From: a virus | Length of the DNA stretch: 53,907 nt | IMG/VR virus record: IMGVR_UViG_3300032308_001079 | Coordinates: 1-53,907 of that record | Strand: one strand, 5' to 3' | In this document: positions 42,591 to 49,249 of the stretch, piece after piece | Numbering within the stretch: position 1 is the first letter of the stretch | Layout: the number at the start of each line of letters is the position of its first letter | Program-made: the position numbers and the translations under genes | The notes under the pieces: generated by a model | The model's database searches: none | Told to the model about the DNA's origin: nothing | The model's input: only the letters and a program-made list of their open reading frames with translations

Positions 42591-42658
42591 TCTCCTATTG
42601 CTTCTCCTATTGCTTTGCTTGCTTATGCTTCTGCTATGGCTTCTGCTATTGCTTTGCG
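42588..42658. repeat. Period-6 GCTNNT repeat, copy after the transglycosylase gene
   Basis: GCTTCTCCTATT repeats and GCTTCTGCTATGGCTTCTGC-type units immediately outside, and running into, the 3' end of the exported transglycosylase gene, whose last codons (PAKNAKQ) are part of it. Confidence 0.7.
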
Positions 42659-43245
42659 TTCTTTGCTGGGAACTGTTCCATTAACTGCTTAGTCTTTGGA
42701 GTAAGTCCATGCCAAGAACTCCAATCTTCACCGCCTCTACTCATGTAGTAAGCGATCTTTGCATTGACCACAGGGTTGAGCAATTCGGCATTATTTTCTA
42801 AACCAAATTTTTCTCTACGATCTTTGCCTAACTCTCCGATCATGTTTATTTGAAACATGCCCCACGAGTTATCACCTGTGTTTGTATTAGGATTGTGAGC
42901 GAGGGGTCGCCCATTACTTTCTTTCTTAGCAACTGCCCATGCTTCTTTCAGGTCTGTGCCTGTAAAGCCTACGGCATGAAGCAACTCAACCAATTCAAGA
43001 TCGGTTAACTTATGAGTATTTTCATACTTCTTTAAGGTTGCTTCGTTTGTTGTTTCGCTAACTATTAGTGCTTCGGCTCTTGTTGGTGCTATGGCATCTG
43101 ATGTAGTTGCTACTCCAAATGCTACGGCTAAGGTCGAAATTGACCCACCAAGTATTAAAGCCTTTAGTCTTGCTTGGGCTTTTGCTGATGCTTTGGCTAT
43201 TGCCTTTGGCATCTGCTCGGCTCTTATTCTTGCGTTTGTTTTCAT
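42646..43245 (-). CDS. Exported lytic transglycosylase-like protein (lysis candidate)
   Basis: 199 residues from ATG 43245, which has GGAG at the best spacing; GTG 43251 and ATG 43248 are alternatives. The N terminus is Ala/Lys-rich (PKAIAKASAKAQARLKALIL) followed by a signal-anchor-like LGGSISTLAVAFGVATTSDA. The C-terminal domain (about 80-190) is SLT-like: EAWAVAKKESNGRPLAHNPN with the catalytic Glu, SWGMFQINMIGEL, NAKIAYYMSRGGEDWSSW. It parallels the tape measure domain almost motif for motif. It overlaps the integrase gene by 0-4 bases, so it may be expressed with it rather than with late genes. Confidence 0.7.
   Translation of the reverse strand: MKTNARIRAEQMPKAIAKASAKAQARLKALILGGSISTLAVAFGVATTSDAIAPTRAEALIVSETTNEATLKKYENTHKLTDLELVELLHAVGFTGTDLKEAWAVAKKESNGRPLAHNPNTNTGDNSWGMFQINMIGELGKDRREKFGLENNAELLNPVVNAKIAYYMSRGGEDWSSWHGLTPKTKQLMEQFPAKNAKQ
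43167..43236. repeat. Period-6 GCTNNT repeat inside the transglycosylase N terminus
   Basis: Encodes the Ala-Lys/Ala-Gln/Ala-Arg alternation (AKAIAKASAKAQARLKA) of the protein N terminus. The same six-base period is found outside genes nearby, so the protein segment looks like a consequence of the DNA repeat. Confidence 0.6.
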
Positions 43246-43247
43246 CA

Positions 43248-44585
43248 TCACTCCAAATAGTCGTTGGCACTTTCAGATGCCTTTGACTGGTGTGAACGAA
43301 GGCGGTGTAAATACCGCTCTGTCGTCTTGATCGATTGGTGTCCTAATCGCTCTTTTACTTCATGGACATCTACGCCGTTCTTTAACAACTGCGTAGCGTT
43401 TGCATGTCGTAAATCATGAGTTCTAGGCAACCAGCCGATTGCGGACTTGGCTATTGCTTTGTTCCAAGTTGTTCTCCATACATCACGAGGCATGTGGCTC
43501 ATATTGTTGATAAAACTCCCTTGCTTGTGCTTCTGCTGATGCTTCTGCTTTGCCTTACGGCTTCGGCTTCTTACCTGCTCTGCTTCTGCTAGTGCTTCTG
43601 CTTGGGCTTTGGCTTTGCGGTAGTTTGCTACTGCTTGCCTACACCCTTCGCATCTACAACCCCCATGTGTATAGGAGTAAAGAGTTCCATGCTGGAACTG
43701 TTTTCCGCCTTTCTCGAATGGTCGAGAGGGCTTTGCGCTTCGTGAACCTTTAAGTTTACCTTCCGTTAAGAGTATTGTTCTTGGAAACATCAGATCATCT
43801 TTTGCTATGCCTTTTGCTAGGACATACGCATTTAACTGCTGTAATAGGGCTTTTCCTATTACTAGGCTTCTCTTATGCCCTGACTTGGTGGCATCTATCA
43901 CCATGAACCTAGTTCCATTGTTGTAATTTGTTCCTAGATCACTAACTCGCCTTTGAATAAAGATTTCGCCAGTTTTGAAATTAATGTCTTTTGCTCTTAC
44001 TTCCGTTGCTTCACCAAATCGGCAACCACTTGCTACTAAGAATTGGGCGAATAATTTAGTTCCTTGTGTCGGTAAATGCTTAATGATCTCCTTAAACTCA
44101 TCAGGGTCTAGGAGATTAGATATATTGGCATGATTGACCTTGATCTTAATTCCATGTGTCGGATTGCTCTCTAATTGACCAGCATTAACCAACTTTGAAA
44201 ACATTGAGCCAAGAGAAGCCTTCACCTGATTTAAGGTGGCAGGTCTAACTCCCGATAGTTTGAGATCATCAATTAACTTAACTAGGTCTGAAGGCTTCAG
44301 GGAAGTTAGTTCTCGATCTCCTATAACTGGAATTACAAATCTAGTTAAAACCGACTTATAGCCCTTCTTTGTGATCGGCATTAGATCAGCCACCGCCAGC
44401 CATTGATCTACAAAATCAACCACCCTTAAATTAGCCTTTGAGGGGGCTTTTAAGCCCTGCTTCTCGGCTTGTATGGCGTGATACATGGCTTCGGTTTCAT
44501 TAGCCCATGTGCCAGCCGATAAACGGCGATTTTGAAGCCTGTAATAGCCTGTAAATCTGCCGTTGCGCTTAATCACATACGCCAT
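43248..44585 (-). CDS. int: Tyrosine-family phage integrase with zinc-motif insertion
   Basis: 445 residues. N-terminal arm-binding region, core-binding helices (about 55-150), then the catalytic domain: VASGCRFGEATEVRAKDINF (Arg I), THDLRHANATQLLKNG (H-x-x-R), EVKERLGHQSIKTTERYLHR (H/W and Tyr nucleophile). Between the FPRTIL strand and the DVWRTTWNKA helix an extra stretch of about 80 residues carries HGTLYSYTHGGCRCEGCRQA, a CxCxxC motif widespread in actinophage proteins, and then a Lys/Gln/Ala repeat made by the period-6 DNA repeat. It should catalyse integration and, with an excisionase, excision. Confidence 0.9.
   Translation of the reverse strand: MAYVIKRNGRFTGYYRLQNRRLSAGTWANETEAMYHAIQAEKQGLKAPSKANLRVVDFVDQWLAVADLMPITKKGYKSVLTRFVIPVIGDRELTSLKPSDLVKLIDDLKLSGVRPATLNQVKASLGSMFSKLVNAGQLESNPTHGIKIKVNHANISNLLDPDEFKEIIKHLPTQGTKLFAQFLVASGCRFGEATEVRAKDINFKTGEIFIQRRVSDLGTNYNNGTRFMVIDATKSGHKRSLVIGKALLQQLNAYVLAKGIAKDDLMFPRTILLTEGKLKGSRSAKPSRPFEKGGKQFQHGTLYSYTHGGCRCEGCRQAVANYRKAKAQAEALAEAEQVRSRSRKAKQKHQQKHKQGSFINNMSHMPRDVWRTTWNKAIAKSAIGWLPRTHDLRHANATQLLKNGVDVHEVKERLGHQSIKTTERYLHRLRSHQSKASESANDYLE
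43521..43640. repeat. Period-6 GCTNNT repeat inside the integrase insertion
   Basis: The longest copy, encoding YRKAKAQAEALAEAEQVRSR and SRKAKQKHQQKHKQG of the integrase. Units such as GCTTCTGCTGATGCTTCTGC are near-identical to those at 42588-42658. Confidence 0.7.
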
Positions 44586-44596
44586 AAGTTTCCCCC

Positions 44597-44649
44597 CTAC
44601 TGGCGAGTAATGACCCTTCTACTGGCGAGTAATACTACTGGTGAGTAGG
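44597..44649. repeat. Three direct repeats before the integrase gene
   Basis: CTACTGGCGAGTAAT at 44597-44611 and 44619-44633, and CTACTGGTGAGTAGG at 44635-44649, spaced 22 and 16 bases, directly upstream of the integrase start on its coding strand. Position, length and spacing fit integrase arm-type or excisionase binding sites, or operators of the integrase promoter. They mark the probable attP neighbourhood. Confidence 0.55.
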
Positions 44650-44735
44650 TTCTTAATCAAAAGATAAGCCCCTAATCCAAATCGGACTAAGGGCTGAACT
44701 ATTGGCTACATAGGGAATTAGGCGGTCAGGCTTGG

Positions 44736-44768
44736 AACTAACTTGGTGGAACACCAGACAAGTTAGTT
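44736..44768. repeat. Inverted repeat AACTAACTTG / CAAGTTAGTT
   Basis: AACTAACTTG (44736-44745) and CAAGTTAGTT (44759-44768), a perfect 10-base inverted repeat whose loop contains GTGGAACAC. Two dispersed motif families therefore meet here. Possible operator or terminator after the leftward gene ending at 44815. Confidence 0.55.
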
Positions 44769-44777
44769 ATTGAGCGT

Positions 44778-44811
44778 GAACTAACTTTCTGGAATTAAAT
44801 AAAGTTAGTTC
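44778..44811 (-). terminator. Perfect 11-base inverted repeat after the 44815 gene
   Basis: GAACTAACTTT (44778-44788) and AAAGTTAGTTC (44801-44811), loop of 12 bases, starting 4 bases beyond the stop of the leftward gene. Located like a terminator but without a T-run; it could equally be an operator of the AAGTTAGTT family. Confidence 0.5.
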
Positions 44812-44814
44812 GAT

Positions 44815-45351
44815 TTACCAACTGGCTTGATAACTAAATCCCAAATCGTGATCGCTCTCTAATAGGGAAGTAATTAAATCAATCGTGTATTCCAGTTGGT
44901 AATAGTAATGATCGGTCAGATCACTACCACCAAAGAAAAATCCGTCAACTGGTGGAAGTGGATTTTGAAAAGTATCAGGAGTTAATTCAGTTTCTAAACT
45001 ATTTAAGTAATCGCATAATTGATAAAAAACTTTTTGGTTTTCTATCTGATATTCACGATTAGGATTAGCCAAAGCCTTAATACAATCATTTTTTAATTGT
45101 AATAAATCTTCATGACTTAAATAAATTACTTGGCACTTATCAACGCCTTCTCCACACTTATCAACAATCCAGCCATGAATAGAGTTTGCTTTGCGCCAAT
45201 AACCAACTATTGATTTAACGATTATGCTTGAAAAATCAGGAGTTGGTAAATCTTTTAATCCAGCAAGATTTTTAATCTTAGTATAAGAACCAGTTTTATC
45301 TGTATTGCTACCCATATATTTTTCAGCATACAAATACATATCTAAACCCAT
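44815..45351 (-). CDS. MGLDMYLYAEKY-type phage protein of unknown function
   Basis: 178 residues. MGLDMYLYAEKYMG, then IVGYWRKANSIHGWIVDKCG and PPVDGFFFGGSDLTDHYYYQ are segments shared by a family of proteins common in phages and bacteria (start M-G-L-D-M-Y-L, Y-W-R-K-A-N-x-I-H, G-F-F-F-G-x-x-D). No activity is established to my knowledge. TAATG coupling with the upstream 53-residue gene. Confidence 0.65.
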   Translation of the reverse strand: MGLDMYLYAEKYMGSNTDKTGSYTKIKNLAGLKDLPTPDFSSIIVKSIVGYWRKANSIHGWIVDKCGEGVDKCQVIYLSHEDLLQLKNDCIKALANPNREYQIENQKVFYQLCDYLNSLETELTPDTFQNPLPPVDGFFFGGSDLTDHYYYQLEYTIDLITSLLESDHDLGFSYQASW

Positions 45352-45512
45352 TACTTGATCTCCTTTACAATTTTAATAGCAACATCAATAGCGTTAATAG
45401 CACCATTGTAAGTTGCGTAATCTGAATTGCCGTCTGCTTCTGTATTTTGTTGTTCTAACTCCCACAACTGGCGTAGATTTAACATTTCAGTAATTGCTTG
45501 ATTTTTATTCAT
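45351..45512 (-). CDS. Small helical protein, 53 residues
   Basis: ATG at 45512, TAA at 45351-45353. MNKNQAITEMLNLRQLWELE, QQNTEADGNSDYATYNGAIN, AIDVAIKIVKEIK: hydrophilic, helical. It overlaps the HTH gene upstream by 8 bases and the next gene by one base, and GGAGATCAAGTA at its end provides the next ribosome-binding site. Function unknown. Confidence 0.5.
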   Translation of the reverse strand: MNKNQAITEMLNLRQLWELEQQNTEADGNSDYATYNGAINAIDVAIKIVKEIK

Positions 45513-45693
45513 TTTCAATCTCCAACTCTCTCTCTGATGCCCATTGTTTTATGGTTGTCGTTAACCAAACTGGTGTTCTCCCCATGTATTTGTCGGGTTT
45601 GGGAAGGGTGTTGCGATTTAGATAACTGTGTAGAGTTTCGATTTTTAATCCAGTTATCTTTGCTATATCTGTATTTGTTAGCCATTCGCTCAT
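45505..45693 (-). CDS. AlpA/excisionase-like helix-turn-helix protein
   Basis: 62 residues: EWLTNTDIAKITGLKIETLH, SYLNRNTLPKPDKYMGRTPV, WLTTTIKQWASERE. The L-T-x-x-D-I-A-x-x-T-G helix-turn-helix, a P-x-P-D-x-x-x-G-R-x-P-x-W wing and the final I-x-x-W helix match MerR-like AlpA and excisionase proteins. Position near the integrase suggests the excisionase or an early regulator. Confidence 0.7.
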   Translation of the reverse strand: MSEWLTNTDIAKITGLKIETLHSYLNRNTLPKPDKYMGRTPVWLTTTIKQWASERELEIENE

Positions 45694-45750
45694 GTTTATT
45701 TTTTAACTTTCTGTTTAGTTTCATTAGGTTTAGTTCCTTATTTTGTAGTT

Positions 45751-46077
45751 TTAGTTTCCGTAGATACCACTTCTATATTGTTTGCGAAGCAAACTTTGGC
45801 GTTCAATCTCAGTTAGTCCACCCCATACGCCATACCTAACTTTGTTAGATAATGCGAAAGATAAACATTTAGTTTTAATTGCTTGATCGCAATTATCACA
45901 AAAAGTTTTGGCTTTTTTAATACCAATTACATCAGTTGGATCAGGAAAAAAGATTTCAGGGTCAACTGTTTGGCATGGCGCATCATTAATATCTTGTGGA
46001 GTAGGTGTGGTTAATTCAACTGGTTTTACTACTTTTCTTGCTTTAGTAAAAGACACTTGGCTTTTAGGTCTAGTCAT
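45751..46077 (-). CDS. WhiB-family transcription regulator (second copy)
   Basis: 108 residues from ATG 46077, which overlaps the preceding stop. APCQTVDPEIFFPDPTDVIG, KAKTFCDNCDQAIKTKC, GVWGGLTEIERQSLLRKQYR: cysteine, then CxxC, x5, C, and the G-V-W-G-G turn, the canonical WhiB arrangement. The first 35 residues are an extra Lys/Pro-rich arm. It is an early-region gene, probably diverting host sigma-dependent transcription or regulating lysogeny. Confidence 0.85.
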   Translation of the reverse strand: MTRPKSQVSFTKARKVVKPVELTTPTPQDINDAPCQTVDPEIFFPDPTDVIGIKKAKTFCDNCDQAIKTKCLSFALSNKVRYGVWGGLTEIERQSLLRKQYRSGIYGN

Positions 46078-46387
46078 AATCTTTATCTCCATTTTCATTA
46101 GTAAGGGTTTGAACAAACTTCTCCATGATTTCAACTAAATCATTAGGTTGTAAATCAGCAAACTTCAAAAGTATTTCAATCATGTGTAGTAAGCCCCAAA
46201 CTAACATTTCAGGTTCTAATCCCTGATCTGTAATTAATTTGTTTAGGTGTTCGTTGGCTAAATACTCTTTTACTTCTTGTGGCAAACTATCTTGCCGTTC
46301 TTGATCTAACTTAAATCCACGAACAATTTTAATAAACTCATTGGCAAAGTTAATAGATTTAATTAAGTCTTTTTGTTCTTGGTTCAT
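46070..46387 (-). CDS. Unknown acidic helical protein
   Basis: 105 residues, helical (QKDLIKSINFANEFIKIVRG, MLVWGLLHMIEILLKFADLQ, DLVEIMEKFVQTLTNENGDK). No family recognised. Overlaps the WhiB gene by 8 bases and the upstream gene by 4. Confidence 0.5.
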   Translation of the reverse strand: MNQEQKDLIKSINFANEFIKIVRGFKLDQERQDSLPQEVKEYLANEHLNKLITDQGLEPEMLVWGLLHMIEILLKFADLQPNDLVEIMEKFVQTLTNENGDKDYD

Positions 46388-46584
46388 TGGCTCTCCTTTG
46401 TAGTAAATAGTTCGTTCAAGTGATCGTATTGAGGTAATCCATTGTTATTTTGATGCCCAGTATCATCACCGCAATCAACGCATTGACCTAATACTGGAAC
46501 TTTACAACCGCACTCACAATTACATTCAGGCTCGGTGTTAAACACTTCATCAAATAAACTTTCATCAAGTAAATCATCAGCCAT
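46384..46584 (-). CDS. Small acidic zinc-binding-type protein
   Basis: 66 residues with an acidic start (ADDLLDESLFDEVFNTEPE) and a dense cysteine cluster CNCECGCKVPVLGQCVDCGD. The cysteines would suit one zinc ribbon. Start overlaps the end of the sigma-like gene. Confidence 0.5.
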   Translation of the reverse strand: MADDLLDESLFDEVFNTEPECNCECGCKVPVLGQCVDCGDDTGHQNNNGLPQYDHLNELFTTKESQ

Positions 46585-46735
46585 TTTTATTCTCCCTTAA
46601 TTGATTTAGATATTCCGTTTCTATCTTTCTAATCTGTATTCTTGAAGTTCCAAACATACGAGCAACTTCGGATAAAGATTTTTGATACGCAATTCTTTGG
46701 TGAACTATCTTTTTCTTTTCATTTTCATTAAACAT
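46577..46735 (-). CDS. Mini sigma-70-region-4-like helix-turn-helix protein
   Basis: 52 residues: KKIVHQRIAYQKSLSEVARM, FGTSRIQIRKIETEYLNQLR. The S-L-x-E-V-A-x-x-F-G-x-S-R-x-x-I-R-x-I-E-x-x-x-L-x-x-L-R sequence closely follows sigma-70 region 4 (the -35 recognition helix-turn-helix). There is nothing else of a sigma factor, so it may act as an anti-sigma, co-activator or repressor. GGAGTAAGTA is its ribosome-binding site, which lies in a hairpin following a structured leader (46759-46898). Confidence 0.6.
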   Translation of the reverse strand: MFNENEKKKIVHQRIAYQKSLSEVARMFGTSRIQIRKIETEYLNQLRENKNG

Positions 46736-46740
46736 TACTT

Positions 46741-46760
46741 ACTCCAATTCTATTAGGAGT
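46741..46760 (-). promoter_or_regulatory. Ribosome-binding-site sequestering hairpin
   Basis: On the minus strand ACTCC (46760-46756), ten-base loop, GGAGT (46745-46741). GGAG is the ribosome-binding site of the sigma-like gene, 5 bases before ATG 46735. The 5' arm shares two bases with the closing stem of the upstream structured RNA, so the two could compete. Confidence 0.55.
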
Positions 46761-46898
46761 TGAGTAGGCGCAGATACGGCTCGTTTTATTATCCAAAGCA
46801 AATTAAGGAAATAAAAGTCTTGACCGCCCTTCACAAGTGAAAGGAGTGGGGAATGAAAACAAAACCCCAGTAAGGTCTTGTGTTAACGCCTACCCAAC
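46759..46898 (-). ncRNA. Predicted structured leader RNA (riboswitch or attenuator candidate)
   Basis: Minus strand, 140 bases without an ORF. Closing stem GTTGGGTAGGCG (46898-46887) with CGCCTACTCAAC (46770-46759), 12 pairs including one G-U. Inside: GACC/GGTC enclosing TGGGG/CCCCA and CCTTTCA/TGAAGGG (one G-U), and a TTATTTCC/GGATAATAA hairpin. Both imperfect positions are G-U on the minus strand but A-C mismatches on the plus strand, which points to minus-strand RNA. It ends next to the hairpin that hides the ribosome-binding site of the downstream gene. Confidence 0.6.
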
Positions 46899-46907
46899 AA
46901 TTTTAAG

Positions 46908-47084
46908 TTAGCGAGAAAGTAATCTCTTTTGTGTTTCTACGCAGTTATAGCAAAACCAAAGAATGTCCTGAGAATAGTTATCAGTAATTGTTTTGCCATT
47001 ATTGCGAACGCCTTGCTGACCGCATTGATCACATAAATCTAATTCGTGATCTTGAACTTGTCTAACAATTTCTACATAACCCAT
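46908..47084 (-). CDS. Small zinc-ribbon protein, 58 residues
   Basis: ATG 47084 to TAA 46908-46910. LCDQCGQQGVRNNG near the start and FCYNCVETQKRLL near the end are the two knuckles of a zinc ribbon, separated by about 24 residues. The ATG directly follows the upstream stop (TAAATG). Function unknown. Confidence 0.55.
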   Translation of the reverse strand: MGYVEIVRQVQDHELDLCDQCGQQGVRNNGKTITDNYSQDILWFCYNCVETQKRLLSR

Positions 47085-47243
47085 TTACTTACCACCTAAA
47101 TAACATTGATCAATAGTGCCAAAGCAATAGTGATCACCGACCCAGTTAATATGTGTTGCTAAGTAATAAATCCCAACTGCTAACGCACTCCAAAAAAGAA
47201 TACGAACCGCAGTTCGAACTCGATAATAAGTTTTTGATCTCAT
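47085..47243 (-). CDS. Small membrane protein, 52 residues
   Basis: ATG 47243 with AGGAGTAAATAA before it. Basic start (MRSKTYYRVRTAVR), one membrane segment (ILFWSALAVGIYYLATHINW) and a short outside tail with two cysteines (YCFGTIDQC). Topology by the positive-inside rule is N-in. Function unknown. Confidence 0.55.
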   Translation of the reverse strand: MRSKTYYRVRTAVRILFWSALAVGIYYLATHINWVGDHYCFGTIDQCYLGGK

Positions 47244-47855
47244 TTATTTACTCCTTTCCAAATGTAGTTGGTATCTCCAACTATTTTGTTCTTGATGAGT
47301 TTTAATTCGGTGGCAACTAGAACACCTAACAACGCACTTTTTAATTTCTGATTTAATTAATTTAGAAAGTTTGTTGCTACCAAGTGCAGTTCCGATATTA
47401 AACTTTTTACTATGTAAATGATCGAACTCTAAAGCCAGCACATTACTTTCACCACAATCAATACAAGGATTTTGTAATAAATAATTAAATACAAACTCCC
47501 TTACTTCTTTGTGATTAGTTCTGTGTTTTTCCGCTTGTCTGATAGACACACAAGGCTTACAAGCCCCTTCATAGCCTTTATTACCGCTTGCGTGTGATTT
47601 AGGTTGAAAGCAAGATAGTGATTTGATCTTGCGACAATAACTACAACGCCTTCTACCCTTAGCAAGTAAGTTTAATTTTTCTGCTTTGCGAGTTGATGAA
47701 CCTTTACGCATTAGGGCAAAGCAAGATTTACACCTTGCCCTAACTTTGTATTGTCCGTCTAAGTGTTTATTAAACCGATTAAGTGGTAGAGCAGTAAAGC
47801 AACCAATACACACTTTAGTTCGTTTTAATTTAATTACGGATTTTTTGGTAGCCAC
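47244..47855 (-). CDS. HNH endonuclease with N-terminal zinc ribbons
   Basis: 203 residues. CIGCFTALPLNRF ... RCKSCFALM, then RCSYCRKIKSLSCF ... ACKPC give two ribbon-like repeats. The C-terminal domain has CIDCGESNVLALEFDHLHSK, then KCVVRCSSCHRIKTHQE: EFDH plus C-x-x-C-H is the beta-beta-alpha-Me HNH fold with structural CxxC pairs. The two N-terminal modules look duplicated. It might be a free-standing homing nuclease or an early-function nuclease. It overlaps the upstream gene by 22 bases. Confidence 0.75.
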   Translation of the reverse strand: MATKKSVIKLKRTKVCIGCFTALPLNRFNKHLDGQYKVRARCKSCFALMRKGSSTRKAEKLNLLAKGRRRCSYCRKIKSLSCFQPKSHASGNKGYEGACKPCVSIRQAEKHRTNHKEVREFVFNYLLQNPCIDCGESNVLALEFDHLHSKKFNIGTALGSNKLSKLIKSEIKKCVVRCSSCHRIKTHQEQNSWRYQLHLERSK

Positions 47856-48562
47856 AAACTATCCAATCTAAGTGTTTTATATTTAAGATCACTATGGTTT
47901 GACGGAGTTAAATAACCAACATTAAATCTGCTACCAGTTGTAGATACGATCTTGCCTTTACGCAAACGCCCATGCGCTTGAATAAACACCTGATCTCCAA
48001 CATTAATGTTGTATGGATTTTTTGTATCGTATGAACCAATCCTTTCATTAGAAATAGAAATTAATTCATCTCTCACATCTACAATTTGTGAAAGTAAATC
48101 TAATTTCTTTTGGCATTTTTTAATAACTTTATTGGGGTCAGTATCACCACCATAAATATAAAGCGTGGCAAGTTCACCTAACCAATTTAAGTTTTGTCGT
48201 GTATCGCCAACGCCACCGATTTCGTAAGCAATACCTTCGTAGTGAACAAAAGATTTAACATCATTTGCGTATCCACCAATTTCATTATCAGCCAAATAGT
48301 TATCAGTTGTATTTCCATTTAAGTCCAAAACTGATCTGAACTCATAATTAAACCCAACAATTATTAGTTGAAAACTTTTGTAAGTTTGTTCATCAAAAGT
48401 TATATCAATTAACTTCTGTTCAGTTAATACATCAAACTTATTGCGAGTGTGTGGTTGCCAAATTGAAGTGCTGGTATCTCCAACACTCCAATAGCCGTCT
48501 TTATTATTGAACTTAGTTTTTAATCGTTCAAGATAAAAACTATCTTTAGTTTGTGTAGTCAT
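47834..48562 (-). CDS. Unknown protein with SH3-like C terminus
   Basis: 242 residues. N-terminal 190 residues unrecognised and hydrophilic. The last 50 residues (NINVGDQVFIQAHGRLRKGK, IVSTTGSRFNVGYLTPSNHS) look like a small SH3/KOW-type barrel: V-G-D-x-V, G-x-x-x-x-G-x-I-V. Together with the following gene upstream it precedes the MoxR/VWA pair in the transcript order reversed. Possible nucleic-acid or protein binder. Confidence 0.45.
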   Translation of the reverse strand: MTTQTKDSFYLERLKTKFNNKDGYWSVGDTSTSIWQPHTRNKFDVLTEQKLIDITFDEQTYKSFQLIIVGFNYEFRSVLDLNGNTTDNYLADNEIGGYANDVKSFVHYEGIAYEIGGVGDTRQNLNWLGELATLYIYGGDTDPNKVIKKCQKKLDLLSQIVDVRDELISISNERIGSYDTKNPYNINVGDQVFIQAHGRLRKGKIVSTTGSRFNVGYLTPSNHSDLKYKTLRLDSLWLPKNP

Positions 48563-49182
48563 TAACCCACCAAGTCTTTCGCTTCAAGAACTTTCTCGAT
48601 TAATATGCTCATAGTTTTGAGATCAATACTCATCTCTGAAACTTCAATGTAGTTATCTCCAACTCGGCGATTGCGTTGATCAACTGTGATGTTGTTAGCA
48701 CGATCACCAATAATTGTTTTAAGAGATGCAATTAAAGAAGCAGAAACTCTTTCGTGATATTCCCTTGCTTCTTTTTGTTTGCGATCACGCTCTTTTTGTT
48801 CCGCTTCTTGCTTTTGGCGTTCCAGTAATTCCTGTTGCTCTCTTTGCGCCCACTTTGGTTCAAGAGTTGCATATTCAGCAACAATATCTTGTGGTCTAGC
48901 CAACCAAAAAATAGTTGTCTGTGCTTGTCCGTTAGTTTTGTAATCATCAGAACAAACTAAATAACCAACATTACGAGAACCTTTATTTGCTGGCGCAAAG
49001 TTATGATCATCTTGTTTATCTGATCTATAAACTTTGTATTCATACTTAGAACTAGATACAAGAGTTGCGTTAGCAACATGATTGCGTTGAACACGATCAG
49101 GATTTTTCTTATCTGATGAGGAATAATCCCATGCTGGAATTACGCCATAGTTAGTTCCTACTTTTAATTCTGCGGATTTCAT
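48562..49182 (-). CDS. Unknown coiled-coil protein
   Basis: 206 residues. The first 100 residues are a beta-rich module (KVGTNYGVIPAWDYSSSDKK, VGYLVCSDDYKTNG). Residues about 110-150 are a strongly charged coiled coil (QREQQELLERQKQEAEQKER, DRKQKEAREYHERV). Family unknown. GGAGAATAAATAA precedes ATG 49182. One base overlaps the next gene. Confidence 0.5.
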   Translation of the reverse strand: MKSAELKVGTNYGVIPAWDYSSSDKKNPDRVQRNHVANATLVSSSKYEYKVYRSDKQDDHNFAPANKGSRNVGYLVCSDDYKTNGQAQTTIFWLARPQDIVAEYATLEPKWAQREQQELLERQKQEAEQKERDRKQKEAREYHERVSASLIASLKTIIGDRANNITVDQRNRRVGDNYIEVSEMSIDLKTMSILIEKVLEAKDLVG

Positions 49183-49206
49183 TTATTTATTCTCCTTAGT
49201 TAGAAG

Positions 49207-49238
49207 GGTGGAACATAGCCCCCCGACCATGTTCCACC
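49207..49238. repeat. Inverted repeat GGTGGAACAT / ATGTTCCACC
   Basis: Perfect 10-base arms (49207-49216 and 49229-49238) with a C-rich 12-base loop, in the gap between the VWA gene and the next leftward gene. It combines two copies of the dispersed GTGGAACAY motif head to head. It may be a terminator or an operator. Confidence 0.55.
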
Positions 49239-49249
49239 ACATTTATTTG

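Noticed and set aside
45498-45839. Rightward frame of 113 residues opposite the HTH and WhiB genes
   Set aside because: Antisense to two recognisable genes, Phe/Ser/Leu-rich composition typical of an antisense shadow.
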